This document shows positions 43,486 through 52,182 of a stretch of 57,719 nt of DNA, one piece after another. The stretch is from UMGS1251 sp036666555 (GTDB lineage Bacteria > Bacillota > Clostridia > Lachnospirales > Lachnospiraceae). The stretch lies in assembly GCA_036666555.1 (NCBI GenBank), contig JAVWVS010000014.1, positions 1-57,719 on the forward strand. The letters run 5' to 3'. The translations under genes and the position numbers were made by a program. How positions within the stretch are numbered: position 1 is the first letter of the stretch; each line of letters opens with the position of its first letter. Under the pieces are notes generated by a model. It was not told the DNA's origin. It did no database searches and saw only the letters and a program-made list of their open reading frames with translations.

Positions 43486-45667
43486 GGCTGATTTCCTCCT
43501 CTCCTTTATCATTTCTTCGTAAATCTGCTTCTAGTTCTTGTTCGGATAATTGAGAAGATGCAATCTGATAATATACCTCGCAATTTCGCAGTAATTCGCT
43601 ATGGGTTCCGATGCCCGCAATTTTTCCATCATCTAATACCACAATCTGTTCCGCATGTAAAATAGTACTGATACGCTGTGCAACAATCATCACGGTACTA
43701 TCTGCGGTATGTTGTTTTAGGGCATGACGTAAAGTTGCATCTGTCTTATAATCCAATGCGGAAAAGCTATCATCGAACACAAAGATTTTGGGCTGTGTTG
43801 CAATGGCTCGGGCAATTGCAAGACGCTGCTTTTGTCCTCCCGATACATTTGACCCACCTTGAGCAATATGGCTATTATATTTTTCCCTTTTTTCTTCTAT
43901 AAAATCGGATGCCTGTGCAACTACTGCTGCCATTTCCATCTCTTCTTTTGTAGCATCATCTTTTCCGTAGGTGATATTCGATGCAATGGTTCCAGAAAAG
44001 AGCACTCCTTTTTGAGGTACGAATCCCAACTGGCTACGCAGCTCATGCTGGGTCACATCGCGAATATCTGTTCCATCAATGGTAATCTTTCCTTCCGATA
44101 CATCATAAAATCTGGGAATCAAATTGACCAGTGTAGACTTCCCACTTCCGGTGCTTCCAATAAACGCTGTGGTTTCTCCCGGTTTTGCTGTAAAACTAAT
44201 ATCTTGTAGCACCTCTTCCTTTGCTCCCGGATACCGAAAAGATACATGTTGAAACTGAAGAACTCCTTTTCCATTTTCCGGAAATTGTTTTGGGTCTTTG
44301 GAATCAGAAATTGCCGTTTCACTGGTGATTACTTCATTTACCCGATCCGCTGCTACCGCCGCTCTTGGAAGCATTACTGAAATCATGCAAATCATTAAAA
44401 ATGCCATGATAATCTGCATGGTGTACTGGATAAATGCCATCATGTCTCCTACCTGCATCTGTCCATTGCTAATTCCATGAGCACCTGTCCATACAATCAG
44501 CACTCCCGCTGCATTCATAATAAACATCATAGCCGGCATCATAAAGGTCATTGCACGATTTACAAATAAATTGGTTTTCGTTAGATCTTCATTGGCACGG
44601 TCAAACCTTTTTTCTTCATGTTTTTCATTACTAAATGCCCGAATAACTGAAAGCCCTGTTAAAATTTCTCTTGTCACCAAATTCAATTTGTCTACTAAAT
44701 TCTGTACAATTTTAAATTTCGGCATCACTACACTAAACAGTACTGATACAATCCCCACAATCAAAAGCACTGCCAAAGCAATAATCCACGACATGGATGC
44801 ATTGGTATGAAGAACCCGAAACACGCCTCCGATACCTATAATCGGAGCATACAATACCATTCTCAAAAGCATAACTGTCAACATCTGTATTTGCTGGATA
44901 TCGTTTGTGCTTCGTGTAATCAAAGATGCCGTAGAAAATTTATCAAATTCTCCATTAGAAAAACGGACTACCTTCTTGAATACTTTTCCACGCAGATTCC
45001 GTCCATTAGCCGCCCCGACACGAGCTGACATTAATCCAACGATTACACTTGCTGCCATTCCTACGAATGCAAGGCCAAGCATTTTCGCCCCTGCAGTGAT
45101 AATATAGTGGTTTTGTAGATGGTCCGTATTGATTCCCAAATCTTTATAAGCCGCCTTGATATACAGCGTAGCTGCCTGGTCCACCATGCTGTCAGGCATC
45201 TTATCTATTTTCTGTTTCATAGATGCTATCGCCTGAGCTTTCTGCTGCTCGGGCATGGTCTTGGTCATCATCTTTGGAGCATCTTTCCCTTTTGTATCCA
45301 TGGATGATACCATCATCATGGGCATTCCCATGATTTTTTTAAGCTTTTCCATTTTGCTATCGTCTTTTAATGCCTTTTCTTTTAACACATAAGCGTCTTT
45401 TTTATAAGTGTCATGATCGTTTTGATAAGATTCACGAACTACTTCTTGATCCTCTTTGGATAAAAAGAAAAACAATTGATCCATCTTTTTCACTGAAATC
45501 TGCCTTGGAACAGAGGTATCTACCCCGCCTTGCTGAATTCCCACATTCACAATGTCGGAAGTATATGCCGGCAAAGACAAATCACAATAAGCCTGTAATA
45601 CAAGCACCGCAAGTATTGCTACAATGGATGCTGCATAAGGCTTTAAATATTTAAATAGGTTCTTCAT
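43478..45667 (-). CDS. ABC exporter half-transporter A (degenerate Walker B, large Met-rich ectodomain)
   Basis: 729 residues, about 110 longer than its partner because a loop after the first helix (about residues 50-185) is expanded. It is methionine- and lysine-rich (KIMGMPMMMVSSMD, KMMTKTMPEQQ) and lies outside the membrane. Six helices and the nucleotide-binding domain follow: Walker A GSTGSGKST near 514, a canonical signature VSGGQ near 611, and Walker B IFVFDDSFSALD, in which Asp replaces the catalytic Glu. This complements the partner exactly, as in TM287/288-type heterodimers. It is the second gene after marR, with 23 bases between. Confidence 0.93.
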   Translation of the reverse strand: MKNLFKYLKPYAASIVAILAVLVLQAYCDLSLPAYTSDIVNVGIQQGGVDTSVPRQISVKKMDQLFFFLSKEDQEVVRESYQNDHDTYKKDAYVLKEKALKDDSKMEKLKKIMGMPMMMVSSMDTKGKDAPKMMTKTMPEQQKAQAIASMKQKIDKMPDSMVDQAATLYIKAAYKDLGINTDHLQNHYIITAGAKMLGLAFVGMAASVIVGLMSARVGAANGRNLRGKVFKKVVRFSNGEFDKFSTASLITRSTNDIQQIQMLTVMLLRMVLYAPIIGIGGVFRVLHTNASMSWIIALAVLLIVGIVSVLFSVVMPKFKIVQNLVDKLNLVTREILTGLSVIRAFSNEKHEEKRFDRANEDLTKTNLFVNRAMTFMMPAMMFIMNAAGVLIVWTGAHGISNGQMQVGDMMAFIQYTMQIIMAFLMICMISVMLPRAAVAADRVNEVITSETAISDSKDPKQFPENGKGVLQFQHVSFRYPGAKEEVLQDISFTAKPGETTAFIGSTGSGKSTLVNLIPRFYDVSEGKITIDGTDIRDVTQHELRSQLGFVPQKGVLFSGTIASNITYGKDDATKEEMEMAAVVAQASDFIEEKREKYNSHIAQGGSNVSGGQKQRLAIARAIATQPKIFVFDDSFSALDYKTDATLRHALKQHTADSTVMIVAQRISTILHAEQIVVLDDGKIAGIGTHSELLRNCEVYYQIASSQLSEQELEADLRRNDKGEEEISHE

Positions 45668-45690
45668 AGGTCATCTATCCTTTCTAGTCT

Positions 45691-46164
45691 CTACCATTCT
45701 TTATGATGTGAGCAAAAACAATTCTTCATTCCCTGTTCTCGTAAACTTTCCAATAAATTTTCCTGCATCTGGGCTGTCAGCCTTCGCAACAACATCTTTT
45801 CCTCCAAATTCATTTTTGCAAACAAAATTTCATCAATTCGTTCAAACGCATCATGCACCGATTCCGTAGAACTTTCCCCCTTCTCTGTCACCGTCAAACG
45901 AATAATTCTCTGATCCTTCTCATCATGCTCTCGAGTCAGATAACCCTCCTGTTCCATTTTCTGAAGTGCCACTGTAATCGAAGGTGGACTAATTCGTAAA
46001 AGCTCCGCCAATTCCCGCTGGGAAAGTCCATCCTTCCTATCAAGAGCCATTAAAATACCCGCTTGATGCGGTTTCATCCCATATTCATCCAATATGTGCA
46101 TTGCCAACTGCCTATACAAATGCATCATATGATTCAACTCTCTTTGTAACGATTCCTCTTTCAA
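45691..46164 (-). CDS. MarR-family transcriptional regulator
   Basis: 157 residues with the MarR winged helix: GILMALDRKDGLSQRELAELLRISPPSITVALQKMEQEGYLTREHDEKDQRIIRLTVTEKG. The start is a TTG at 46164, with AGGAGG seven bases upstream; the first in-frame ATG is 12 codons later. The C-terminus CFCSHHKEW has two cysteines and two histidines, which might sense oxidants or metals. It is the first gene of the operon with the ABC heterodimer. The inverted repeat at 46183-46194 just after its -10 is the likely autorepressor site. Confidence 0.92.
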   Translation of the reverse strand: MKEESLQRELNHMMHLYRQLAMHILDEYGMKPHQAGILMALDRKDGLSQRELAELLRISPPSITVALQKMEQEGYLTREHDEKDQRIIRLTVTEKGESSTESVHDAFERIDEILFAKMNLEEKMLLRRLTAQMQENLLESLREQGMKNCFCSHHKEW

Positions 46165-46182
46165 TACTTCGCCTCCTAATAG

Positions 46183-46228
46183 TTAGATGTCTAATGGATA
46201 TATTATGCGTATCTCCCAAAAAAGTCAA
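46183..46228 (-). promoter_or_regulatory. marR-ABC operon promoter and candidate MarR operator
   Basis: Minus-strand -35 TTGACT (46223-46228), 17 bases, -10 TAATAT (46200-46205). The inverted repeat TTAGATGTCTAA (46183-46194; arms TTAGA/TCTAA) covers the expected transcription start, where MarR binding would block polymerase. Confidence 0.65.
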
Positions 46229-46302
46229 GTATTCATTCTATATTTAATAAATTTATAATAAAATTCACAAAAAATTCATTCGGACACTAAGTATATTTTT
46301 TA

Positions 46303-46345
46303 AATTGGGGACGTAGTCAACTTCAAGTTGACTACGTCCCCAATT
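46303..46345. repeat. 21-bp perfect inverted repeat upstream of the IclR gene
   Basis: Arms 46303-46323 and 46325-46345 are exact reverse complements around a single C. The core ggggacgtagtcaac resembles GGGGACG-type palindromic REP-like sequences scattered in clostridial genomes. It lies about 30 bases before the iclR start and could be a repeat element, a leader hairpin, or an operator. Only this copy was noticed in the window. Confidence 0.6.
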
Positions 46346-46376
46346 GTGTTTATACTTATAAAAAGAGGGTGATTTT

Positions 46377-47138
46377 ATGGATGATCATGTTAGAGTTATA
46401 GACAGGGTTTTTGATATTATTGAAGTTTTATCGAATTCGAGTGTTTCCTTAAGCTTAAGTGAAATTGCCAAGTCTACAGATATGAGTAAAACGACTGTGC
46501 ACCGGCTTCTTTCAACGATGTGTAACCGGCAGTATATTGAAAAGAACAAGGATCATACTTATACTATTGGTATTAAGATGTTTGAAACCGTCAGCTATCA
46601 TATTAATAACCTGGAATTGCAAACGGAGTCCAGACCTTATCTTTCGAATCTCAAGGCAGAACTTGGTCTTACTTCTCACTTAGGTATCCTTGATGGAGAT
46701 GAAGTCGTTTATGTGGAAAAAATGGATACTTATCCCGGCACAAGGCTGTATACGCAAGTCGGATACCGTTCTCCGGCCTATTGTTCTTCTATGGGGAAAT
46801 GTTTGTTGGCCTCTTTATCCGGTGACGAATTGGAAGATGCTCTTTACCTTTGTTCTTTTAACAAATTCACTAAAAATACCATTACAAATTTTTCTGATTT
46901 TAAGCGCTATTTGAAAATCGTTCGAAATCAGGGATGGGCAATGGACAACGAGGAGTTTCAGTTAGGTCATAAATGTGTTGGTGCTCCTATCTATGACTAC
47001 CGCGGAGATGCTGTAGCCGCTATTAGCGCCAGTGGCCCGTCTGTTCTTTTATCGGATGATAAGTTAGAACTTGTCATTCATCATGTAAAAGAGGCCGCCG
47101 CACAGATTTCAAAAAGAATGGGATACACTGGCCTCTAA
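46377..47138 (+). CDS. IclR-family transcriptional regulator
   Basis: 253 residues. The N-terminal winged HTH (about 5-65) has LSLSEIAKSTDMSKTTVHRLLSTM. The C-terminal IclR effector domain (about 80-250) has YVEKMDTYPGTRLYTQVGYRSPAYCSSMGKCLLA and GWAMDNEEFQLGHKCVGAPIYDYRG, with the conserved CVGAPI stretch. Such regulators sense small carboxylates or aromatic metabolites. The gene faces the FIST-aldehyde dehydrogenase operon, which it may control. The ribosome site GAGGG is present. A 21-bp palindrome lies upstream, and the TAA is inside the terminator stem. Confidence 0.93.
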   Translation: MDDHVRVIDRVFDIIEVLSNSSVSLSLSEIAKSTDMSKTTVHRLLSTMCNRQYIEKNKDHTYTIGIKMFETVSYHINNLELQTESRPYLSNLKAELGLTSHLGILDGDEVVYVEKMDTYPGTRLYTQVGYRSPAYCSSMGKCLLASLSGDELEDALYLCSFNKFTKNTITNFSDFKRYLKIVRNQGWAMDNEEFQLGHKCVGAPIYDYRGDAVAAISASGPSVLLSDDKLELVIHHVKEAAAQISKRMGYTGL

Positions 47139-47180
47139 AAATATAAAGGCATACCTACGATGGCATGCCTTTATATTTTT
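47137..47180. terminator. Bidirectional terminator between iclR and the aldehyde dehydrogenase gene
   Basis: A 16-base perfect stem (47137-47152 with 47165-47180; core aaaggcat) with a 12-base loop. It is flanked by A- and T-runs and ends 3 bases from the dehydrogenase stop at 47183. Confidence 0.85.
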
Positions 47181-47182
47181 TA

Positions 47183-48619
47183 TTAATTTAAAATATTTTT
47201 TAAAACAATCGTTTTCAGCCGTGTAACCTCGTCAAAGGTAGAATATACCCCTTCTGTACCAATTCCGGAATACTTATAGCCACCAAATGGCATTTCAAAA
47301 CTTCTAAAGAAGCTTGCACCATTGATGATTGTTCCTCCACACTCTAATGCATTGCAAACACGAAAGGCCTTCTTCATATCGGCCGTAAATACGCATCCAC
47401 ATAGTCCAAATTTGGAACGATTTGCAATTGCCACGGCTTCTTCTTCTGTATCAAACCCAATCACCGGCACTACTGGCCCGAAAATTTCCATATCAATTGC
47501 CACATCCGCATCTTTGGGTACATTTGCAATCACTGTTGGTGTAATAAAGGCGCCTTTCCGCTGTCCGCCAAGCACTATTTTTCCTCCTTGTTCCACGGTG
47601 AGATGAATCTGCTTTTCCACCTCGATTGCCGCTTTTTCACTGATTAAGCACCCAATCTGGGTACTATCTTCGGAAGGCATTCCCTGCTTTAATTGCTTGA
47701 TTCTTGCAACTGCTTTTGTCGTAAACTCTTCTTTCAAACTATTATGAATTAAAAAACGTTTGGATGCGCAGCAGACCTGACCTGTATTATACATTCTTCC
47801 CCAAATAAGTTCTTCCACAGCCAAGTCAACATCACCATCTTCTAGCACGATAAATGCATCATTCCCACCCAGTTCCAATGCTACATGAGCCAAATGATCT
47901 GCCGCTGTCTTTGCCGTCTGAATTCCCACTTCCGTGGATCCGGTTAAGGTAATCGCATGTACATCTTTGTGCGCACATAACCAATTTCCTACCGAAGATC
48001 CTCTTCCAGTCACAATCTCGATTGCCCCATCCGTTACTCCTGCTTCCACCAATAATGCTGTTAATTTGCATAACGTCAGCGGATTATCTGTAGAAGGTTT
48101 TACAATAGCTGCATTCCCTGCTAATAGTGCCGGTGCTACCTTTTGGTCAAATAAATCGCATGGAAAATTAAATGGAATTACGCAGGCAACCACACCTATT
48201 GGTTCTCTCTGAGTCATTAAAATATGATTCTCCTGACCTTTTTCATGTCCCGCTGGAAGTACCGATCCATATAAATGTTTTGCTTTTTCTGAAAATGCTT
48301 GAAACGAAATCGGAATATTCCCAATTTCACCTCTTGCTTCTACAATCGGTTTCCCGGTTTCCTGAGACAAAGTTTGTGCCAGCTCCTCTTTATGCTGTTC
48401 TACCTTTTCTAAAAACTTCATCATGATTTCTGCTTTTTCGGTAACCGGAACCTTCGCCCATATCTTTTGTCCTGCTACAGCATGCTCTACAGCCGTGTCA
48501 ATATCTTCTTTGGTTGCTGCTGGAATTGTGTCAATCACATTTCCTGTTGCAGGATCAATCACATCAATTGTCTGCTTGTCTGACGCTCCTACCGCTTTTC
48601 CACCAATAATCATTTTCAT
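47183..48619 (-). CDS. NAD(P)-dependent aldehyde dehydrogenase
   Basis: About 478 residues. The Rossmann block GVVACVIPFNFPCDLFDQK, the AAIVKPS strand, the general base in ALELGGNDAF near 247 and the nucleophile in NTGQVCCASKR near 280 (first Cys of the pair) are all there, as are the later EIFGPVVPV and FGGYKYSG motifs. It oxidises an aldehyde to the acid. The family is near the succinate-semialdehyde/lactaldehyde group, but the substrate cannot be read. Two close starts exist (48625 and 48619); the second has GGAGG nine bases upstream. It follows the FIST gene by 9-15 bases. An IclR regulator faces it. Confidence 0.9.
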   Translation of the reverse strand: MKMIIGGKAVGASDKQTIDVIDPATGNVIDTIPAATKEDIDTAVEHAVAGQKIWAKVPVTEKAEIMMKFLEKVEQHKEELAQTLSQETGKPIVEARGEIGNIPISFQAFSEKAKHLYGSVLPAGHEKGQENHILMTQREPIGVVACVIPFNFPCDLFDQKVAPALLAGNAAIVKPSTDNPLTLCKLTALLVEAGVTDGAIEIVTGRGSSVGNWLCAHKDVHAITLTGSTEVGIQTAKTAADHLAHVALELGGNDAFIVLEDGDVDLAVEELIWGRMYNTGQVCCASKRFLIHNSLKEEFTTKAVARIKQLKQGMPSEDSTQIGCLISEKAAIEVEKQIHLTVEQGGKIVLGGQRKGAFITPTVIANVPKDADVAIDMEIFGPVVPVIGFDTEEEAVAIANRSKFGLCGCVFTADMKKAFRVCNALECGGTIINGASFFRSFEMPFGGYKYSGIGTEGVYSTFDEVTRLKTIVLKNILN

Positions 48620-48633
48620 CTTCATATTCCTCC

Positions 48634-49797
48634 CTATTTAGGCATACCCGTAAAGGACAACATCAATCCTCCACAAGTATTGCATCCGTCTTGCACATAT
48701 CCATATTCACCAAAGGTAAATTCTACAATAAATGGAACTCCATCTGCCTCTTTGATTATCTGTTCTGCCACTTCATCAATACGGCTATCAATACCGGCTC
48801 TTCTTCCACCACAATGTACCAAATGATAAGCACCTGCTTTTGGCATTTTCGCTTTTAATTCACGTAATTGCTCCCCTGTAGAATCAATCAATTCATCCAC
48901 CGTTGCTTCCATTCGAATCACGGCAGTTCCCTCTGCCAATTGATTCCCAATTGCCATAGAATAATCATCATTTCCATTCATCGGATGGCGAATGGCTACT
49001 AAGTCCCCCAGTCTATCTTTTACTCCTAAAGGAGAAAGTACCGCTTCTGCTAAAAGAGCACCTCCTTTTAGGCTTTCTACATCCATCCCACGCCATGCTG
49101 CATATTTCTTAAGTGCTGGTTCACCATCAATTTCTACCAATGTACGATTGTTATTTACCTTTGTAATAATTCCCCTATCTTTTGTTTCATGATAAGCTCC
49201 GGTGTATTGATTTGCGATGACTTCCTTGCTATAAAAAAATGCCACTGCAACACCATCTGCAAAACTTCCCTTATCTGTAAATAGTTTCCACTCTCCAGAT
49301 ATGGAATTATCTGCTGCGCTTCCCCCAAAGAACGGTACCCTTCCGATTACTTCCGTAATTCCCTTCAAATAAAACTCTTCTTGGGCAGGAGATGCTACCA
49401 TATAAAAATAAGTAGGCGCCACTTTTTTTCCTGCTGCCTCCATCGCTTTCTTTGCCACCATTTTTCCATCTGCAATAGCACATTCCCCTTTTTCTACTGC
49501 CGCAACACCAATTTCTATTTCCGAATCATCAAGTGCCATCATTCCAACAAATCCATCCGCACCGGTAATGTACCCTTCCGGTGTAATAACTCCTGTAAAT
49601 GAGGTGTTTCCAATAATAGGAATACCCGGCATCTCCTCCGCTATTCCCGCCAGCATGGCATCCAAATCGTAGGCACAACTAGCATATGTAAACGCCAACT
49701 TTACATTTTCCAGCCCTTGTTTTGCGGCAAGTGCCGCTTCTTTTCCTGCTGTATTCGGACAAGCATGAATGCTTGATCCCGTATTTGCTTTCAACAT
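48634..49797 (-). CDS. FIST-domain sensory/ligand-binding protein
   Basis: 387 residues from the ATG at 49797 (AAGGAGG eight bases upstream); a frame extends to 49935 without a site. An N-terminal FIST domain (about 10-200; KLAFTYASCAYDLDAML, IPIIGNTSFTGVITPEGY, GRVPFFGGSAADN) and a C-terminal FIST_C domain (about 215-370; IDGEPALKKYAAW, FIVEFTFGEYGYVQDGCN, FGEYG-type motif) are present, with no transmembrane helix and no output kinase or cyclase. FIST domains are thought to bind amino acids or similar small ligands. Two cysteines near the end (QDGCNTCGG) could bind metal. Operon with the aldehyde dehydrogenase. Confidence 0.88.
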   Translation of the reverse strand: MLKANTGSSIHACPNTAGKEAALAAKQGLENVKLAFTYASCAYDLDAMLAGIAEEMPGIPIIGNTSFTGVITPEGYITGADGFVGMMALDDSEIEIGVAAVEKGECAIADGKMVAKKAMEAAGKKVAPTYFYMVASPAQEEFYLKGITEVIGRVPFFGGSAADNSISGEWKLFTDKGSFADGVAVAFFYSKEVIANQYTGAYHETKDRGIITKVNNNRTLVEIDGEPALKKYAAWRGMDVESLKGGALLAEAVLSPLGVKDRLGDLVAIRHPMNGNDDYSMAIGNQLAEGTAVIRMEATVDELIDSTGEQLRELKAKMPKAGAYHLVHCGGRRAGIDSRIDEVAEQIIKEADGVPFIVEFTFGEYGYVQDGCNTCGGLMLSFTGMPK

Positions 49798-49849
49798 ATT
49801 TGATTCCTCCTTGTCATGATAAATCTTCTGATTTTCTCTATCTGACTTC

Positions 49850-49877
49850 ATTATACTTTTATTTTTTTTACAATCAA
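49850..49877 (-). promoter_or_regulatory. Promoter of the FIST-aldehyde dehydrogenase operon (TTGATT-N16-TATAAT)
   Basis: Minus-strand -35 TTGATT (49872-49877) and perfect TATAAT (49850-49855) are separated by 16 bases. The FIST start lies about 53 bases downstream. Confidence 0.6.
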
Positions 49878-49931
49878 CTATGAAAATCCACTGCTCGAAA
49901 CGAGTGTTCCACGTAGCGGAATATAAAATAA

Positions 49932-49966
49932 GCAAAAAAATAAAGCCTAGTAACCACTAGACTTTA
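49932..49966 (-). terminator. Terminator of tRNA-Trp
   Basis: A 10-base stem with one wobble (49942-49951 with 49956-49965) has a GGTT loop on the minus strand and is followed by ATTTTTTT. It begins 5 bases after the tRNA end. Confidence 0.8.
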
Positions 49967-49970
49967 AAAG

Positions 49971-50041
49971 CAGGGGATGAGAGAATCGAACTCCCACCAA
50001 AAGTTTTGGAGACTCCTATCATACCATTTGACCAATCCCCT
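49971..50041 (-). tRNA. tRNA-Trp (anticodon CCA)
   Basis: 71 bases fold into a full cloverleaf on the minus strand. The acceptor AGGGGAT/ATCCCCT is perfect, and the D arm is GTCA/TGAT with an ATGGTA loop. The anticodon stem GGAGT/ACTTT carries loop CTCCAAA (anticodon CCA), the variable loop has four bases, and the T arm is GGGAG-TTCGATT-CTCTC. The discriminator base is G, as usual for bacterial tRNA-Trp. The 3' CCA is not encoded and must be added. It resembles the Bacillus tRNA-Trp in layout. It is a single gene with its own terminator. Confidence 0.95.
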
Positions 50042-50128
50042 TCGTTGAACCACTAGATATTTATACCATATTACCACTACCTTTGTCAAGAAAAACAGAC
50101 CCTTTCAAAGGTTTTTTAGTTCTTTTTT

Positions 50129-50186
50129 AAAACAACGTGCCTTTTTTATGATTTTCTTTCCTCATATACGTACAGCACGTTGTTTT
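50129..50186 (-). terminator. Possible terminator after the DUF2207 gene
   Basis: Arms aaaacaacgtgc (50129-50140) and gcacgttgtttt (50175-50186) are perfectly complementary but enclose a long 34-base loop. On the minus strand the stem is followed by TTTTAAAA. It lies 7 bases after the DUF2207 stop. Confidence 0.5.
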
Positions 50187-50193
50187 CCTCTCT

Positions 50194-52170
50194 TTACCAG
50201 CTTCCGCCTCCACCGCCGCCAAAGCCTCCACCGGAGAATCCTCCTCCAGAAAATCCACCACTGTCAAATCCTCCCCCACCATCTCCGTTGGTGCTAGGTG
50301 GTTCCGGAATTGTCAATGTTTGTGTTACTTGTTCCATATTGCTCATCATACAATGGCTGAATAAATAATAGTCGAAAAATGTAAATTGTTGGTTGGTATG
50401 ATACCATTCAGGTGCTGGAATAGACAGCCCCTCTAACCGTTTGGCAAAAATCTCTGACAAGCCAAATACATATGCATAAGGCATAATGTGATAAAACATT
50501 TCCGGATGTTCTTGTGCCATCGCCTGCATTCTGTCAAGTTCTGCCGTTTCAATAAAGTCTCTGAGGCCAGCCAATCGCCCCATCCATTCGATGCATACCG
50601 TAGTCCTTTTTTTCATAAATCCAGTCAAACTAATCATCACTATCGTAATGAAGATCACAATTATCATAATCCAGCTATAGTTGAATACTTCCTTTTGCAT
50701 CACGCGGACAATATAACTTCCCACATAACCGGCCATAGATAAAAAGCAAAGTCCAACCGCTCCTGCTGTCCATTTCTTTCGACTCGTTTTCGTAACTCCA
50801 TACCAGCGATCTACTATGGCTGCAAATAACACCGTTCCCGCACCGAGTCCTATCCACATGATAAGATGTATGATTGCTCTTGCAGTGCTCGTATAACTGT
50901 AACTTCCTATTACCACCACAAAAATCCAAAATGGAAGTGTCGTCAACACCAGTGAAACAACTCTGGCAACTTTAGATGCTGTGGTATATACACTCTTTTT
51001 ATCTGAAAAATATTGCTTCAATTCACTTTTTGCTGCTTCCAGTGTATCTGTAAACTGATATTGTAACTCCTCTATATTCACCTGTTCACCAGTTTTAAAT
51101 AATTTTCGAAAAATAGTATTTTGATATGGTGGCGCATCCGGTGATAGCTCTTTGATTTTCTTTAATATAAGACTGTCTTTTTTTTCTTCTTCAATACAAA
51201 GATGCCCTTTATCTGCCCAATAAATAATCAAAGAAAGCAAGTCTTTGTCTTGCACCTTCCCGTCTATAATATAGCCCACTGCAGCGCTATCAAGTCCCTC
51301 TGGGGGCTGATATTGGATAGATGGAATAATGGGCGCATCTCTCCCACAAAGAAGAAATAAAATTATGACAATGGCAAAAATAATCATCGATGGAATCAAT
51401 ATCAACCATGGAATTTCATTCACATTGTGCCCTGCGGTAAAATATCCCTCTCCCATATTTGCAAAGCAGGTAATACCTTCTCCAAAACTCAAGTCCTGTT
51501 TTAAAGTTCCTTGCACAGAATTAGTTTCGGTATTCTTTTGAATATCCAGCACATCTATTGCTTTTTTAGACTCACCATATTTTCCGTAATAAAACTGCAA
51601 TTGATCCATATCAAATTTTTTAGGGAAAGTAACAGAAAATGTGCTTCCCTTTGGAATCTGGTTCTGCCATTGTGTAGGAAACACATTATAATAAACCTGA
51701 TTATAAATTCCTTTTTGAAATTTTGGAGTAAAGCGGTAGGCAAAATGATATTGCCCATTTAACACCGTTTGATTGGCATCTCCAAATTGAAATACTTTAT
51801 TCCCATTTTTGGATGAAACATCCGCTGGCGTATTAGAGGAAAGCAATTCAACATCCGCACAGTAAGGTTCTTTTTCTTTATTGCCCTCTCCATCATAAGA
51901 AATGATGGTGCCACGATCCTGAATATACCGGTAAATTCCATGTCGTGGTTCCAAGAAAGAAACGGCTATCTTTTCATTCACTTTATAAGAACCATCCTCG
52001 GAAATGTCCACCATCGTCTGATAATTTTCTGTGTTCATACTGGTATCCGGCTGTACTTTTGCGCCTGTAGAGTTAAATAAACTTTCAACCATACCACCAT
52101 TCATCATAAACAGAACAATGAGTATCCAAATAATGGAACCCGCTTTACTTCTTAGACTTCTCATCCACAT
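50194..52170 (-). CDS. DUF2207 membrane protein with glycine-rich C-terminus
   Basis: 658 residues. An N-terminal membrane segment (about 12-30) leads into an extracellular DUF2207 domain (about 45-240; VDISEDGSYKVNEKIAVSFLEPRHGIYRYI). Next comes a helix at about 250-275 (IPWLILIPSMIIFAIVIILFLLC) and a cytoplasmic part (YWADKGHLCIEEEKKDSLILKKI), then four more helices (about 410-530). The tail is repeated GGGF units with one aspartate and ends GGGGSW, which fits display or weak binding. DUF2207 genes commonly travel with LemA, as here. Role in the envelope is presumed; the biochemical function is unknown. Confidence 0.88.
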   Translation of the reverse strand: MWMRSLRSKAGSIIWILIVLFMMNGGMVESLFNSTGAKVQPDTSMNTENYQTMVDISEDGSYKVNEKIAVSFLEPRHGIYRYIQDRGTIISYDGEGNKEKEPYCADVELLSSNTPADVSSKNGNKVFQFGDANQTVLNGQYHFAYRFTPKFQKGIYNQVYYNVFPTQWQNQIPKGSTFSVTFPKKFDMDQLQFYYGKYGESKKAIDVLDIQKNTETNSVQGTLKQDLSFGEGITCFANMGEGYFTAGHNVNEIPWLILIPSMIIFAIVIILFLLCGRDAPIIPSIQYQPPEGLDSAAVGYIIDGKVQDKDLLSLIIYWADKGHLCIEEEKKDSLILKKIKELSPDAPPYQNTIFRKLFKTGEQVNIEELQYQFTDTLEAAKSELKQYFSDKKSVYTTASKVARVVSLVLTTLPFWIFVVVIGSYSYTSTARAIIHLIMWIGLGAGTVLFAAIVDRWYGVTKTSRKKWTAGAVGLCFLSMAGYVGSYIVRVMQKEVFNYSWIMIIVIFITIVMISLTGFMKKRTTVCIEWMGRLAGLRDFIETAELDRMQAMAQEHPEMFYHIMPYAYVFGLSEIFAKRLEGLSIPAPEWYHTNQQFTFFDYYLFSHCMMSNMEQVTQTLTIPEPPSTNGDGGGGFDSGGFSGGGFSGGGFGGGGGGSW

Positions 52171-52182
52171 CTCTCCTCCGGC

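Noticed and set aside
49885..49925. Small stem (CTCG-AAA-CGAG) upstream of the FIST promoter as a terminator or operator
   Set aside because: The stem is only four bases with no T-run or repeat partner; it is too weak to call.
50194..50290. Short tandem DNA repeat or CRISPR-like array from the regular GGT/TCC-rich stretch
   Set aside because: It encodes the glycine-rich tail of the DUF2207 protein; units are irregular and there are no spacers.
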